Assembly: GCF_900129245.1 (NCBI RefSeq)
Contig: NZ_FQUT01000010.1
Span: forward strand, 1 to 64,000
Source of the DNA: Chryseobacterium arachidis
GTDB taxonomy: Bacteria; Bacteroidota; Bacteroidia; Flavobacteriales; Weeksellaceae
Direction of reading: 5' to 3'
DNA length: 64,000 bases
The notes beneath the pieces are model-generated. The model saw only the letters and a program-made list of their open reading frames with translations. It was not told the DNA's origin and did not search any database. Shown here piece after piece: positions 6,597 through 16,031 of the stretch. Each line of letters opens with the position of its first letter. Position 1 is the first letter of the stretch. A program made the translations under genes and the position numbers.

Positions 6597-9103
6597 GAAA
6601 TCAATCCAAAGCGGCAACGCTGGAAAGCAGATTTCCACTGCTAGGTGTAGAAGAGAACTGCATTATTTCAAAAGACGCTGATGTTACGGTTTGTTTCAAG
6701 GTAAGGCTTCCGGAACTGTTTACAGTAGCGTCAGCTGAGTATAAAGCTATCCATTCGGCTTGGTTTAAAGCCATAAAGACTTTACCTGATTACAGTATTG
6801 TTCATAAGCAGGACTGGTTTATCAAAGAAAACTACCGTCCTGATTTATCTAATGACGATCAAAGTTTTCTGTCCAAGTCTTTTGAAAGGCACTTTAACGA
6901 AAGACCTTTCCTGAATCATTATTGCTATCTGTTTCTTACCAAAACTACAAAGGAAAGGATGAGAACGCAGAGTAATTTCTCATCACTTTGCAAAGGAGTT
7001 TTGATTCCAAAAGAGATCAGGAATAAAGAAGTAATCAGCAGATTCATGGAAGCGGTTGATCAGTTTGAAAGGATTATGAATGACAGTGGATCTATTTACT
7101 TAGAAAAGATGTCCGCTGATGAAATTACAGGAACTGAAAAATATTCAGGTCTTCTTGAACAATATCTGACCTTATCCAGAGAAATCAATCCTTCTCTTCA
7201 GGATTTGAATCTAGGAGCAGAAGAAATGCGCATCGGTAACAACCGTATCACTATGCACACCTTGTCAGATACGGACGATCTTCCAGGAGCGGTTTCCTCC
7301 CACAGTCGATATGAGAAACTGAGTACCGACCGAAGTGACTGCCTGCTTTCATTTGCTTCTCCTGTCGGACTTTTGCTCAATTGTAATCATATATACAATC
7401 AGTATTTGTTTATTGATAACAGTGATGACAATCTGAACAAGTTTGAAAAATCCGCCAGAAATATGCATTCACTGGCAAGGTACAGCAGAGCCAATCAGAT
7501 CAATAAAGAATGGATTGAGAAATACCTCAACGAAGCGCATTCTTTTGGATTACAATCCATCCGTGCTCATTTTAATGTGATGTCATGGTCTGACAATCCC
7601 CATGAATTGAAGCAACTTAAGAATGACACAGGAAGTGCTTTGGCACTCATGGAATGTAAGCCGCGGCATAATACATCAGATACTGCAACATTATACTGGG
7701 CTGGTATTCCCGGAAATGCCGGGGATTTTCCTAGTGAGGAAAGCTTCTACACGTTTATTGAACCTGCATTGTGTTTTTTCACTGAGGAAACCAATTATCA
7801 GAATTCACCCTCTCCGTTTGGGATCAAAATGGCTGACAGGCTGACGGGAAAACCTATTCACTTGGATATTTCAGATCTTCCGATGAAGCAGGGAATTATT
7901 ACTAATCGAAATAAGTTCATTTTGGGACCTTCTGGAAGTGGGAAGTCTTTCTTCACTAACCATATGGTGAGGCAGTATTATGAGCAGGGAGCCCATGTTC
8001 TGTTAGTTGATACCGGAAATTCCTATCAGGGTTTATGTGAACTGATCAAAGGTAAAACCAAGGGTGAAGATGGAGTTTACTTTACTTATACAGAAGACAA
8101 TCCGATTGCCTTCAATCCATTCTACACCGACGACGGCATCTTTGACATTGAAAAGAGGGAAAGCATCAAAACACTTATTCTCACACTATGGAAAAGAGAT
8201 GATGAACCGCCAACCCGCTCCGAGGAAGTTGCTTTATCAAATGCAGTCAGCGGCTATATTGACCGAATCAAAAATAATGAGCAGTTCCCTTCATTTAATG
8301 GCTTTTACGAGTATGTGAAAAATGATTACCAAAAAGTATTAGAGCAAAAAAAAGTCAGGGAAAAAGACTTTGATATTGCCAACTTCCTGAATGTACTGGA
8401 ACCTTACTATAAAGATGGTGAATATGATTACCTGCTTAATTCTGACCAACAGCTTGATCTTTTGTCCAAGAGGTTTATTGTTTTCGAGATTGATGCGATC
8501 AAAGATCATAAAATCCTTTTTCCAATTGTAACCATTATCATCATGGAAGTTTTCATTAACAAAATGCGAAGACTGAAAGGAATCAGAAAACTGATCCTGA
8601 TCGAAGAAGCCTGGAAGGCAATTGCTAAAGAAGGAATGGCTGAGTATATCAAATATCTCTTCAAAACTGTAAGAAAATTCTTTGGAGAAGCCATAGTGGT
8701 TACACAGGAGGTGGATGACATCATTCAGTCCCCTATTGTTAAGGAGAGCATCATCAACAATTCAGACTGCAAGATCCTGTTGGATCAGCGAAAATACATG
8801 AACAAGTTTGATGACATTCAGGCTATGCTGGGTCTTACAGACAAAGAAAAAGCACAGGTTCTTTCCATCAATATGAATAATGATTCTAAAAGGCTTTATA
8901 AGGAGGTCTGGATTGGATTGGGAGGAACACACTCTGCAGTATATGCCACTGAAGTTTCCACAGAGGAATATCTGGCCTATACCACAGAAGAAACAGAGAA
9001 AATGGAAGTCATGCAATTGGCTTCTGAACTTGATGGCAATGTAGAGCATGCCATCAAGAGGATTTCCCTTAGGAGAATCAAATCGAACACAAAAGAAACT
9101 TAA
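6593..9103 (+). CDS. traG: VirB4-like conjugation ATPase TraG
   Basis: An 836-residue ATPase that powers assembly of the mating channel. The Walker A motif is 'LGPSGSGKSFFTNHMVRQ' near residue 445. The Walker B region is 'KLILIEEAWKAIAKEGMAEY', followed by 'VTQEVDDIIQSPIVKESII', a typical VirB4 C-terminal motif. Length is standard for the Bacteroidetes TraG/VirB4 group. It overlaps traF by 4 bases and is 21 bases before traI. Note that TraG here is the VirB4 homologue and not a coupling protein. Confidence 0.95.
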   Translation: MRNQSKAATLESRFPLLGVEENCIISKDADVTVCFKVRLPELFTVASAEYKAIHSAWFKAIKTLPDYSIVHKQDWFIKENYRPDLSNDDQSFLSKSFERHFNERPFLNHYCYLFLTKTTKERMRTQSNFSSLCKGVLIPKEIRNKEVISRFMEAVDQFERIMNDSGSIYLEKMSADEITGTEKYSGLLEQYLTLSREINPSLQDLNLGAEEMRIGNNRITMHTLSDTDDLPGAVSSHSRYEKLSTDRSDCLLSFASPVGLLLNCNHIYNQYLFIDNSDDNLNKFEKSARNMHSLARYSRANQINKEWIEKYLNEAHSFGLQSIRAHFNVMSWSDNPHELKQLKNDTGSALALMECKPRHNTSDTATLYWAGIPGNAGDFPSEESFYTFIEPALCFFTEETNYQNSPSPFGIKMADRLTGKPIHLDISDLPMKQGIITNRNKFILGPSGSGKSFFTNHMVRQYYEQGAHVLLVDTGNSYQGLCELIKGKTKGEDGVYFTYTEDNPIAFNPFYTDDGIFDIEKRESIKTLILTLWKRDDEPPTRSEEVALSNAVSGYIDRIKNNEQFPSFNGFYEYVKNDYQKVLEQKKVREKDFDIANFLNVLEPYYKDGEYDYLLNSDQQLDLLSKRFIVFEIDAIKDHKILFPIVTIIIMEVFINKMRRLKGIRKLILIEEAWKAIAKEGMAEYIKYLFKTVRKFFGEAIVVTQEVDDIIQSPIVKESIINNSDCKILLDQRKYMNKFDDIQAMLGLTDKEKAQVLSINMNNDSKRLYKEVWIGLGGTHSAVYATEVSTEEYLAYTTEETEKMEVMQLASELDGNVEHAIKRISLRRIKSNTKET

Positions 9104-9124
9104 ATCATTTAAAATTTTATACCA

Positions 9125-9757
9125 ATGAAAAATCTAATCATTTCAAGCGTTATGGTTATTGTATTAGCTATAACATCATTTGCAAAAGCACAATTTGTGG
9201 TTACTGATCCGGCTAATCTGGCTTCAGGAATACTCAACTCTGCTAATGAAATCGTACAGACCTCATCGACCGTTTCGAATGTAGTTAAGAATTTCAATGA
9301 AGTTAAAAAGGTGTATGAGCAGGGTAAGGAATATTATGACAAACTGAAAGCAGTAAACAATTTAGTAAAAGATGCCCGTAAAGTTCAGCAGACTGTTTTA
9401 TTGGTGGGTGACGTTTCCGAAATGTATGTAAATAATTTCGGAAAGATGCTGAATGATCCCAATTTCAATGCTCAGGAGTTGACCGCTATCGCTAACGGTT
9501 ATTCAACACTATTGAACGAAAGCACTGAACTGCTTAAAGAACTAAAACAGATTGTCACTTCTACCGATCTATCATTGAATGATAAGGAAAGAATGGAAAT
9601 TATTGACAGAGTATATAAAGAGGTGAAAGATTATCACAATCTGGTAAGATATTACACCAATAAGAATATTTCTGTCAGTTATCTGAGAGCCAAAAAGCAG
9701 AACAATACGCAGAGAGTTCTCAACCTGTATGGTACCGTTAATCAAAAATACTGGTAA
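9125..9757 (+). CDS. traI: Conjugative transposon protein TraI (DUF4141, periplasmic)
   Basis: A 210-residue exported protein: signal peptide 'MKNLIISSVMVIVLAITSFAKAQ', then a helical body ('NEVKKVYEQGKEYYDKLKAV'). In flavobacterial elements the gene between VirB4-like traG and TraJ encodes this DUF4141/TraI protein, possibly the VirB5-like minor pilus component. It ends 1 base before the traJ start codon. TraH, which some Bacteroides elements have here, is absent. Confidence 0.8.
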   Translation: MKNLIISSVMVIVLAITSFAKAQFVVTDPANLASGILNSANEIVQTSSTVSNVVKNFNEVKKVYEQGKEYYDKLKAVNNLVKDARKVQQTVLLVGDVSEMYVNNFGKMLNDPNFNAQELTAIANGYSTLLNESTELLKELKQIVTSTDLSLNDKERMEIIDRVYKEVKDYHNLVRYYTNKNISVSYLRAKKQNNTQRVLNLYGTVNQKYW

Positions 9758-9758
9758 G

Positions 9759-10751
9759 ATGGAACCTACTAATTTACATGAGGTGCTTCGTTCTGTGTAT
9801 GAAGAGATGATGCCGATGTGTGCTGACATGGCAGCAGTTGCAAAAGGAGTTGCAGGGCTGGGAGCATTATTTTATGTGGCCGTAAAGGTTTGGCAGGCAT
9901 TAAGTCGTGCCGAACCGATTGATCTGTTTCCTATGCTCAGACCATTTGCCATCGGAATCTGCATTATGTTCTTTTCAACAATTGTCTTAGGCAGCATCAA
10001 CGGAGTATTAAGTCCAGTCGTTCAGGGCAGCCACTCCATGCTGGAGGGTCAGGTATTAGATCTTAATGAACTCCAGCAGAAAAAAGATCTGCTGGAAAGG
10101 GAGGCTATGCTTCGAAATCCTGAAATGGCTTATCTCATTTCTGATGAAGAATTTGACAAAAAATTGGAAGAACTGGGATGGTCACCTTCTGATTTGGTGA
10201 CAATGTCGGGAATGTATATTGAAAGGGAAATGTTTGCCATTAAAAAAGATATCAGAGACGGTTTCAGAGAATTTCTGGAAATACTCTTTCAGGCAGCGGC
10301 ATTGGTGATTGATACAATCAGAACTTTCTTTCTCATTGTGCTTTCGATCCTTGGTCCTATTGCATTTGCCATATCGGTTTGGGATGGTTTTCAGTCTACG
10401 CTTACCCAATGGCTGACCAGATACATCAGTGTATACCTATGGTTACCGGTGGCTGATATGTTCAGTGCTATCCTGGCAAAGATTCAATCCCTTATTATAG
10501 AAAGGGATATTGAAATGCTGGCAGATCCCAACTTTATTCCAGATACTTCCAATACGGTCTACATTATCTACATGATCATTGGAATCATTGGCTATTTCAC
10601 TGTGCCTACCGTTACAGGCTGGATCATTCAGGCGGGCGGAGCCGGAAACTTTATGCGTAATGTTACCCAGATGGCACAAAAGTCAGGAAATGTTGCGGGT
10701 GCAACTGCTGGCGCAGCGGCAGGTAATATTTCAGGACAACTCCTTAAATAA
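9759..10751 (+). CDS. traJ: Conjugative transposon protein TraJ (VirB6-like)
   Basis: A polytopic inner-membrane protein of 330 residues. I chose the ATG at 9759 ('MEPTNLHEVLRSVYEEMMPMC') because it follows the traI stop with a single intervening base. About six hydrophobic segments are visible, including 'PFAIGICIMFFSTIVLGSI' and 'TFFLIVLSILGPIAFAIS'. The segment 'WLTRYISVYLWLPVADMF' is the hallmark of TraJ/VirB6 proteins. It ends in a Gly/Ala-rich tail. Confidence 0.9.
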   Translation: MEPTNLHEVLRSVYEEMMPMCADMAAVAKGVAGLGALFYVAVKVWQALSRAEPIDLFPMLRPFAIGICIMFFSTIVLGSINGVLSPVVQGSHSMLEGQVLDLNELQQKKDLLEREAMLRNPEMAYLISDEEFDKKLEELGWSPSDLVTMSGMYIEREMFAIKKDIRDGFREFLEILFQAAALVIDTIRTFFLIVLSILGPIAFAISVWDGFQSTLTQWLTRYISVYLWLPVADMFSAILAKIQSLIIERDIEMLADPNFIPDTSNTVYIIYMIIGIIGYFTVPTVTGWIIQAGGAGNFMRNVTQMAQKSGNVAGATAGAAAGNISGQLLK

Positions 10752-10766
10752 TCAAAAAACAAAAAA

Positions 10767-11390
10767 ATGGAATTTAAAACCTTAAGAAATATAGAGAACA
10801 GTTTTAAGCAAATCAGATTGTTCACCTTTGTTTTTGCCATACTTTGTTTTGGAGTTGTCGGCATTGTTGTGTACAAATCGTACAGTTTTGCAGAAGAACA
10901 AAGACAAAAGATATATGTCCTTGACAATGGTAAATCACTGATGGTTGCCCTATCCCAGGATATGTCTATCAACAGACCTATAGAAGCCAGAGAACATGTA
11001 AGACGTTTTCACGAACTCTTTTTTACAGTAGCTCCTGATAAAAGTGCTATTGAGAGCAATGTAAAAAGAGCTTTTAATATGGCCGACCAATCTGCATTCA
11101 ATTACTATAAGGATCTCTCTGAGAAAGGGTATTACAACAGGATCATCAGCGGAAATATTCAACAGCGCGTTGAAATTGACAGTGTAGTAGCAGATTTTAA
11201 CAACTATCCCTATGCTGTAAAGACTTATGGGAAGCAATTCATTATCCGCGCAAGTAATTTAACGATCCGAAATCTTGTAACGAATTGTCAACTGGTCAAT
11301 TCCGTCAGGTCAGACAGCAACCCTCAGGGGTTTACTATTGAAAAATTCAATGTCATTGAGAACAAAGATGTTGAAACTGTTAACCGATAA
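10767..11390 (+). CDS. traK: Conjugative transposon protein TraK (VirB8-like)
   Basis: A 207-residue bitopic protein: short cytoplasmic start 'MEFKTLRNIENSFKQIRLF', one membrane helix, then a periplasmic domain with 'REHVRRFHELFFTVAPD' and 'YNRIISGNIQQRVEIDSV', segments diagnostic of TraK. It is comparable to VirB8, which links inner-membrane and core-complex parts. It lies 15 bases after traJ and 10 bases before the traL start. Length is typical. Confidence 0.9.
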   Translation: MEFKTLRNIENSFKQIRLFTFVFAILCFGVVGIVVYKSYSFAEEQRQKIYVLDNGKSLMVALSQDMSINRPIEAREHVRRFHELFFTVAPDKSAIESNVKRAFNMADQSAFNYYKDLSEKGYYNRIISGNIQQRVEIDSVVADFNNYPYAVKTYGKQFIIRASNLTIRNLVTNCQLVNSVRSDSNPQGFTIEKFNVIENKDVETVNR

Positions 11391-11400
11391 AAACAGTTAT

Positions 11401-11680
11401 ATGAAAAAAAATAAGATTAAAAATAGAGGAATTCGTTAAAAAAGCAGAACGGAAATGGAAATCCTTATCTACCAAACGACAACGCTCTTTGACCAAGATA
11501 TTTTTTGCAGGGTATGCGATAATGACGATTTTAACGGTTATTCATCTATGGTCAAAAGATTCAAAAAGTCAAACCATTCTTTCAGTTGGACATATCAATA
11601 ACATTCCAAAGGAGATAAAGATGCAACATCAGCCGCTTGAAAACACAGCTAATTATTCACCCCATAAAACATCCCCATGA
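11401..11680 (+). pseudogene. traL: traL, interrupted by a frameshift in an A8 run
   Basis: The expected gene between traK and traM is the small membrane protein TraL. The ATG at 11401 is followed by eight A and reads only 12 codons before a stop. If one A is skipped, the frame runs 'MKKIRLKIEEFVKKAERKWK', then a membrane helix ('IFFAGYAIMTILTVIHLW'), and stops at 11678-11680, giving about 92 residues that overlap the traM start by 4 bases as in intact operons. The break may be a true mutation, a phase-variable or slippage site, or a sequencing error. The only uninterrupted frame otherwise starts at a TTG at 11489 and lacks the cytoplasmic part. Confidence 0.7.
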
Positions 11681-12969
11681 AAGAGACAAGTCAAATCAGA
11701 ATCACTGAAGGAAGTATACATTCCTCAGACGAAAATGAACCTTTAGATCGTAAGCCAGGGTGGGAAAAATTTAAAAAGCCGATCATTTACTTTTTAATGT
11801 TCATTGCTTGTATGGGATCCTTGTATCTGATTTTTAAACCAAAAGATGATAAAACAACTAATCAAGAGGTAGGTTTAAATGCTGAAGTGCCACAAGCCGC
11901 GGATGACAAATTACAAGCAGATAAGCAGAAGGCGTATGAGCTAGAATTGTTGGAGCAGAAAAATGAAGAAAAAAGAAATGCAATGACAAGCCTCTCAGAT
12001 TATTGGAGTGAATCAAACGGCTCGAATCAGCTGATCGCTCTATCTCCAGAATCTTATAACAATACGAACGCAGATCAGAATGCTTTAAACAGCTACCGTA
12101 ATGCACAACAAACATTAAGCTCATTTTACAGCAAAGACGACCATGAGGTTACCCAATTAAAAAGGGAAATTAACAGGCTTAAGAATGAAATTTCACATAA
12201 GGATGCAGTTCCAAGTACTGTAGGAATTAATGATCAGTTAGAATTGATGGAAAAGTCTTATCAGATGGCTGCAAAATATCTACCTGCGCCAAAACAGCAG
12301 GAAGAACCTGAACCAAAGAAAACCTTTGAGGCAAAGCCTGAAGAAAACAAAGTTAAAATAACGGCAGTACAACTTCAAAAACGCAACGTCGTATCCAGTT
12401 TGTATCGAGAACCTTCAGACAGTACGTTTTCAGCATCCATCAGTCATAATCGATTTGCGGGGTTACAGAATGAACAGAAAAATACTGTATCCCAAAATAA
12501 CAGCAGTATCCATGCAGTAATACATGAAACCATGACATTGGTAAATGAAAGTATGGTGCCGTTACGACTAACACAAGGTTTGCTCCTTGGAAAGACAACC
12601 ATTCCTTCAGGTACTGTACTAAAAGCAACAGGAAAGTTTCAGGGAGGGAGACTGTTACTAGCAATTTCAAGCATTGAATATAAAGGCACTATAACCCCTG
12701 TCCAGATTAATATTCATGATAATGATGGGCAGTTGGGGCTTTACATTCCCTACTCTTCAGAACAGACCGCCATTAAGGATATAGCATCCAACATGAGCCA
12801 GAATTCCGGCACCAATATTATGATGACCCAATCGGCAGGACAACAGGTTGCTGCCGATCTCACCAGAGGTTTGGTTCAGGGAGTTTCAGGATACTTTCAA
12901 AAGAAAGTAAGACAGCCTAAAGTTACTGTTAAGGCAGGGCATCAGGTGCTTTTAGTTTCAAAAAAATAA
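11677..12969 (+). CDS. traM: Conjugative transposon protein TraM (VirB10-like)
   Basis: A 430-residue bitopic protein. A cytoplasmic N-terminus precedes one membrane helix ('IIYFLMFIACMGSLYLIF', residues about 34-51). A long coiled-coil or disordered periplasmic linker follows. The C-terminal domain has 'IPSGTVLKATGKFQGGRLLL' and 'GQQVAADLTRGLVQGVSGYF', both typical of TraM. The family resembles VirB10, the scaffold that senses ATP use and spans the envelope. It overlaps the traL end by 4 bases and is 21 bases before traN. Confidence 0.9.
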   Translation: MKETSQIRITEGSIHSSDENEPLDRKPGWEKFKKPIIYFLMFIACMGSLYLIFKPKDDKTTNQEVGLNAEVPQAADDKLQADKQKAYELELLEQKNEEKRNAMTSLSDYWSESNGSNQLIALSPESYNNTNADQNALNSYRNAQQTLSSFYSKDDHEVTQLKREINRLKNEISHKDAVPSTVGINDQLELMEKSYQMAAKYLPAPKQQEEPEPKKTFEAKPEENKVKITAVQLQKRNVVSSLYREPSDSTFSASISHNRFAGLQNEQKNTVSQNNSSIHAVIHETMTLVNESMVPLRLTQGLLLGKTTIPSGTVLKATGKFQGGRLLLAISSIEYKGTITPVQINIHDNDGQLGLYIPYSSEQTAIKDIASNMSQNSGTNIMMTQSAGQQVAADLTRGLVQGVSGYFQKKVRQPKVTVKAGHQVLLVSKK

Positions 12970-12990
12970 TTAACCTTTAAATTAAAATTA

Positions 12991-13890
12991 ATGAAAATAC
13001 GACTTAATATATTTTTCTCGGTTCTGTTGATACTCTTCGGTATCTGCAGATTAGCAGCTCAGGAAAATTCAGGTTTCGCATCGCTTTCTCAGGCCAAACT
13101 GGAACCGTACAAGATGGAAGTTACGTACAATAAAACAACACATATATTATTTCCATCTCCCATACGATACGTGGATCTGGGAAGCGAAAATTTGATTGCC
13201 AATAAAGCGGAAGATGTAGCGAATGTTCTCAGAATAAAATCCTCAGTAAGAGATTTCGAGGAAGAAACGAACTTTTCGGTCATTACTGAGGATGGTAAAT
13301 TTTACAATTTTGATGTTTTTTACAGTTCTTATCCAGACACTCTGAATTATGACCTTCTGAAATTACAGCGAAATCAGGAAAAAGAATACTCTACAGATGT
13401 CCTTTTTGAAGAACTTAAGGGAGAATCTTCATCATTGACTGAACTATTGATAAAAACCTTGTACCAACTTCCCAAAAGAACAGTAAAGCACATTGGTTCA
13501 AAAAGTTTTGGAATTCAGTTTCTGTTAAAATCTCTGTATGTACATGAAGGAAAGTTTTATTTTATTTTTCAAATTAAAAACAAGAGCAGTATTTCCTTTG
13601 ACGTTGATTTTGTGACTTTCAAAATTACCGACAAAAAGAATCTGAAAAGGACAGCCGTTCAGGATAAAGTATTGTCCCCTCTCCGGACTTATTCTCCTAA
13701 CTCTACCGTAAACTACCAATCCGATGGTGAATTCCTTTATCTCATGGATCAGCTTACGCTTTTAGAAGATCAGGTACTAGAGATTGACATAACAGAAAAG
13801 GCAGGAGGTAGACATCAAAAAATCAAGATCAACAATTCTGATTTGATTGCGGCAAAGGTTGTCAAGGATTTGCAGTTAAGACTTAAATAA
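12991..13890 (+). CDS. traN: Conjugative transposon protein TraN (VirB9-like)
   Basis: A 299-residue exported protein with signal peptide 'MKIRLNIFFSVLLILFGIC' and cleavage near 'LAAQ'. The body is beta-rich; 'HILFPSPIRYVDLGSENLIA' and 'FYFIFQIKNKSSISFDVDF' are characteristic of Bacteroidetes TraN proteins, which fold like VirB9 of the outer-membrane core complex. It is the last tra gene here: a perfect 15-bp hairpin follows at 13936-13973 and then a gene in the opposite direction. TraO, TraP and TraQ, normally next, are missing. Confidence 0.9.
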   Translation: MKIRLNIFFSVLLILFGICRLAAQENSGFASLSQAKLEPYKMEVTYNKTTHILFPSPIRYVDLGSENLIANKAEDVANVLRIKSSVRDFEEETNFSVITEDGKFYNFDVFYSSYPDTLNYDLLKLQRNQEKEYSTDVLFEELKGESSSLTELLIKTLYQLPKRTVKHIGSKSFGIQFLLKSLYVHEGKFYFIFQIKNKSSISFDVDFVTFKITDKKNLKRTAVQDKVLSPLRTYSPNSTVNYQSDGEFLYLMDQLTLLEDQVLEIDITEKAGGRHQKIKINNSDLIAAKVVKDLQLRLK

Positions 13891-13935
13891 CCTTGTAAAA
13901 GTAATACGATACAATTTCAACAGTATCATTTATTA

Positions 13936-13973
13936 ATATGAAGATTGTATCTTTTTGCATACAATCTTCATAT
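13936..13973. terminator. Bidirectional terminator between traN and the SH3-MBL gene
   Basis: Perfect 15-bp inverted repeat (ATATGAAGATTGTAT at 13936-13950 and its complement at 13959-13973) with an 8-base T-rich loop, located between two convergent genes. The A/T-rich flanks would serve both strands. Confidence 0.65.
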
Positions 13974-13987
13974 TTGATTTAAAACGA

Positions 13988-15244
13988 TTATTTAACTTTA
14001 TATGAATCCCAAAGATCAGTATTAGCTTTAACTTCTTTCATTTGGCTCATAAATATTTCTGATCCATTACATCTTAAATTAATCATTCCAAAAAGAATTT
14101 TTTCTTTTTTTATATCAGTTGAACGTGCCAATTCAGTAGAATATACTAATGGTCTCTTACTTTTAGAGTACTTTCCTGCACATCCGATCGCATCTGCTCT
14201 TGGATGGCTGTGACCTTCATTGTCACCGGAAGATATTACTGTTGCATATGGATTTATCAGCGCCATAAAATCTTCTGAAAAATCCGAAGAACCGTGATGA
14301 CAAGATTTAGCAACATCCACTTCAAAAGGATTATGCCCTTCATACTTTGCAATCAAATATTTTTGAGATTCTGTATTTAAATCTCCTCCAAGTAAAAATG
14401 TCCGACTTCCAAATGTAAATTTTAGTACAAGGCTATGCCCGTTTATGGTAATTCCGTCATCTTTCCAATAAGGAAAAACATTTCCTTTAGATATACGCTC
14501 TGTAATAGGTGCTAACACTTCAATACTAAAGGGCTTCTGTTCAATACTCTCATTCAGTATAAAATCACCCTTCTGACATCTGCGTGATGTAGAGACTCTC
14601 CCTTCATCATTTGCATATTTAAGTGCTCTAAGAAAAGGAGTGATATCTCTATTAAAGTCCTTATCCTCATTGATATTTAATAAATCATCATATATATTTA
14701 GAAGATATTTCTGCCCACCTTCCTCAATAACGTCACCTAAGCCGGTAGAATACCCATTATCTTTTTTCGCAAATTTTAGTATTCCAGGATGTATGATCTC
14801 TCCAAAAGTAAATTGAGTATCATTAATTATTTCTGTAATCCCTTTGTAATGATCAATATCGAAATGACTTATAATGACATAGTCGATATGTATTTCCTTC
14901 TCTTCCTTTAATAAATAGCTGTATTGATATTTTGTCAGATAATTGTACATATTGGAACCTGGGCCTGCATCAACTAGAATTCTATATTTCCCAACCTCAA
15001 TCAATACTCCATCTCCTTGTCCTACATCTAAAAAAAACACCTTTATTCCCATATTGTCTGATAAATCACTCTTATGAATCCATCCATTGGGACCAGCAGT
15101 AATTACATGATACCAATCACCGTCTTCTGCTGTAATATTAACGTACGTTCCCATCAAAATTTTATTTATTGCATGGGAACCTTTGTTGGCAATAACTTTT
15201 TCATAAATTGTTGCCTCATTTTTAGAAGAATACATGTAAGTCAT
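13988..15244 (-). CDS. SH3-like domain fused to a ComEC-type metallo-beta-lactamase hydrolase
   Basis: A 418-residue cytoplasmic protein (no signal peptide or membrane segment). Residues 1-65 look like a bacterial SH3 module ('GTYVNITAEDGDWYHVITA', 'GPNGWIHKSDL'). From about residue 68 it reads 'IKVFFLDVGQGDGVLIEV', then 'ISHFDIDHYKG' (HxDxDH metal motif) and 'SCHHGSSDFSEDFM', as in the ComEC/Rec2 MBL domain that degrades nucleic acid. It is cargo of the conjugative element, on the strand opposite to tra, with its own terminator. A nuclease or phosphodiesterase role, possibly protective, is plausible but unproven. Confidence 0.75.
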   Translation of the reverse strand: MTYMYSSKNEATIYEKVIANKGSHAINKILMGTYVNITAEDGDWYHVITAGPNGWIHKSDLSDNMGIKVFFLDVGQGDGVLIEVGKYRILVDAGPGSNMYNYLTKYQYSYLLKEEKEIHIDYVIISHFDIDHYKGITEIINDTQFTFGEIIHPGILKFAKKDNGYSTGLGDVIEEGGQKYLLNIYDDLLNINEDKDFNRDITPFLRALKYANDEGRVSTSRRCQKGDFILNESIEQKPFSIEVLAPITERISKGNVFPYWKDDGITINGHSLVLKFTFGSRTFLLGGDLNTESQKYLIAKYEGHNPFEVDVAKSCHHGSSDFSEDFMALINPYATVISSGDNEGHSHPRADAIGCAGKYSKSKRPLVYSTELARSTDIKKEKILFGMINLRCNGSEIFMSQMKEVKANTDLWDSYKVK

Positions 15245-15587
15245 AGTATATTAGTTTATTACATTAAATATATTAAAAAAAATAATGCCTGAATTAATGA
15301 GATGATAAAAATAATTAAGTAGAAAGTTGATCATCCATTGTAATCGATTTTTAACCACTTCATCAAAAATCTACGGACAATTTTACCCTTTCTATTTGAA
15401 ATAGAATACGATCATTTTGCAACATTTTTTAAAATATGATAATCAAAATTTATCTTATTTTGAAAGTTGTTGCGCCTTATAAATCGCAAAAAGACGGTTC
15501 CTACGAACTTAGGTATTATCTTTTTGCCAAAAATTTAATAAACAGCAATTCCGGAATTACCGTTTATTTGATTACAAAAAGAATAAT

Positions 15588-16031
15588 TTACAATTTTCCT
15601 TCTTCTGCAAAAGATATATGATTCTCAGAAGTCAGTATACAATGATCCAACAAATGAATATTTAGAAATTTTGAAGCTTCTTTTATATCACGTGTAATTT
15701 TTAAATCTTCCACTGAAGGGGTAAGATTTCCCGATGGATGATTATGGGCAAGAATAATTCCTGAAGCATTACACAAAAGCGCTGTCTGCATTATAATCCT
15801 TACATCAACAAGTGTAGAAGAGATCCCTGATTCGGAAATTCTTTTAATACCCAACACTTTATTGGCCTGATTGAGATATAAGCTAAAAAAAGATTCTCTA
15901 TAATCCATTTGTTCACTGTCAAAATGTTCACGAAAAACTTTAACCGCGTCTTTAGAGTTTGCAATAACTCTTTCAGAATTTCCTTTTCTTGAATAAATTA
16001 ATTTTATTTCATTGACAATATCAAATTTCAT
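15588..16031 (-). CDS. radC: RadC-like JAB-domain protein
   Basis: A 147-residue RadC-family protein with the full JAMM metal motif 'LAHNHPSGNLTPSVED' (HxH...S..D) and the family end 'LLDHCILTSENHISFAEEG'. The N-terminal helix-hairpin-helix of chromosomal RadC is absent, so it is the short form typical of plasmids and conjugative elements. Its biochemical role is unsettled; links with anti-restriction or DNA processing have been proposed. It is transcribed in the same direction as the SH3-MBL gene, about 340 bases upstream of it. The stretch 15245-15587 holds no convincing gene. Confidence 0.85.
   Translation of the reverse strand: MKFDIVNEIKLIYSRKGNSERVIANSKDAVKVFREHFDSEQMDYRESFFSLYLNQANKVLGIKRISESGISSTLVDVRIIMQTALLCNASGIILAHNHPSGNLTPSVEDLKITRDIKEASKFLNIHLLDHCILTSENHISFAEEGKL

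Noticed and set aside
15436..15621. Small plus-strand frame of 61 codons next to the RadC gene
   Set aside because: It overlaps the end of radC in antisense and has no sensible start region. The first part lies in an AT-rich spacer.
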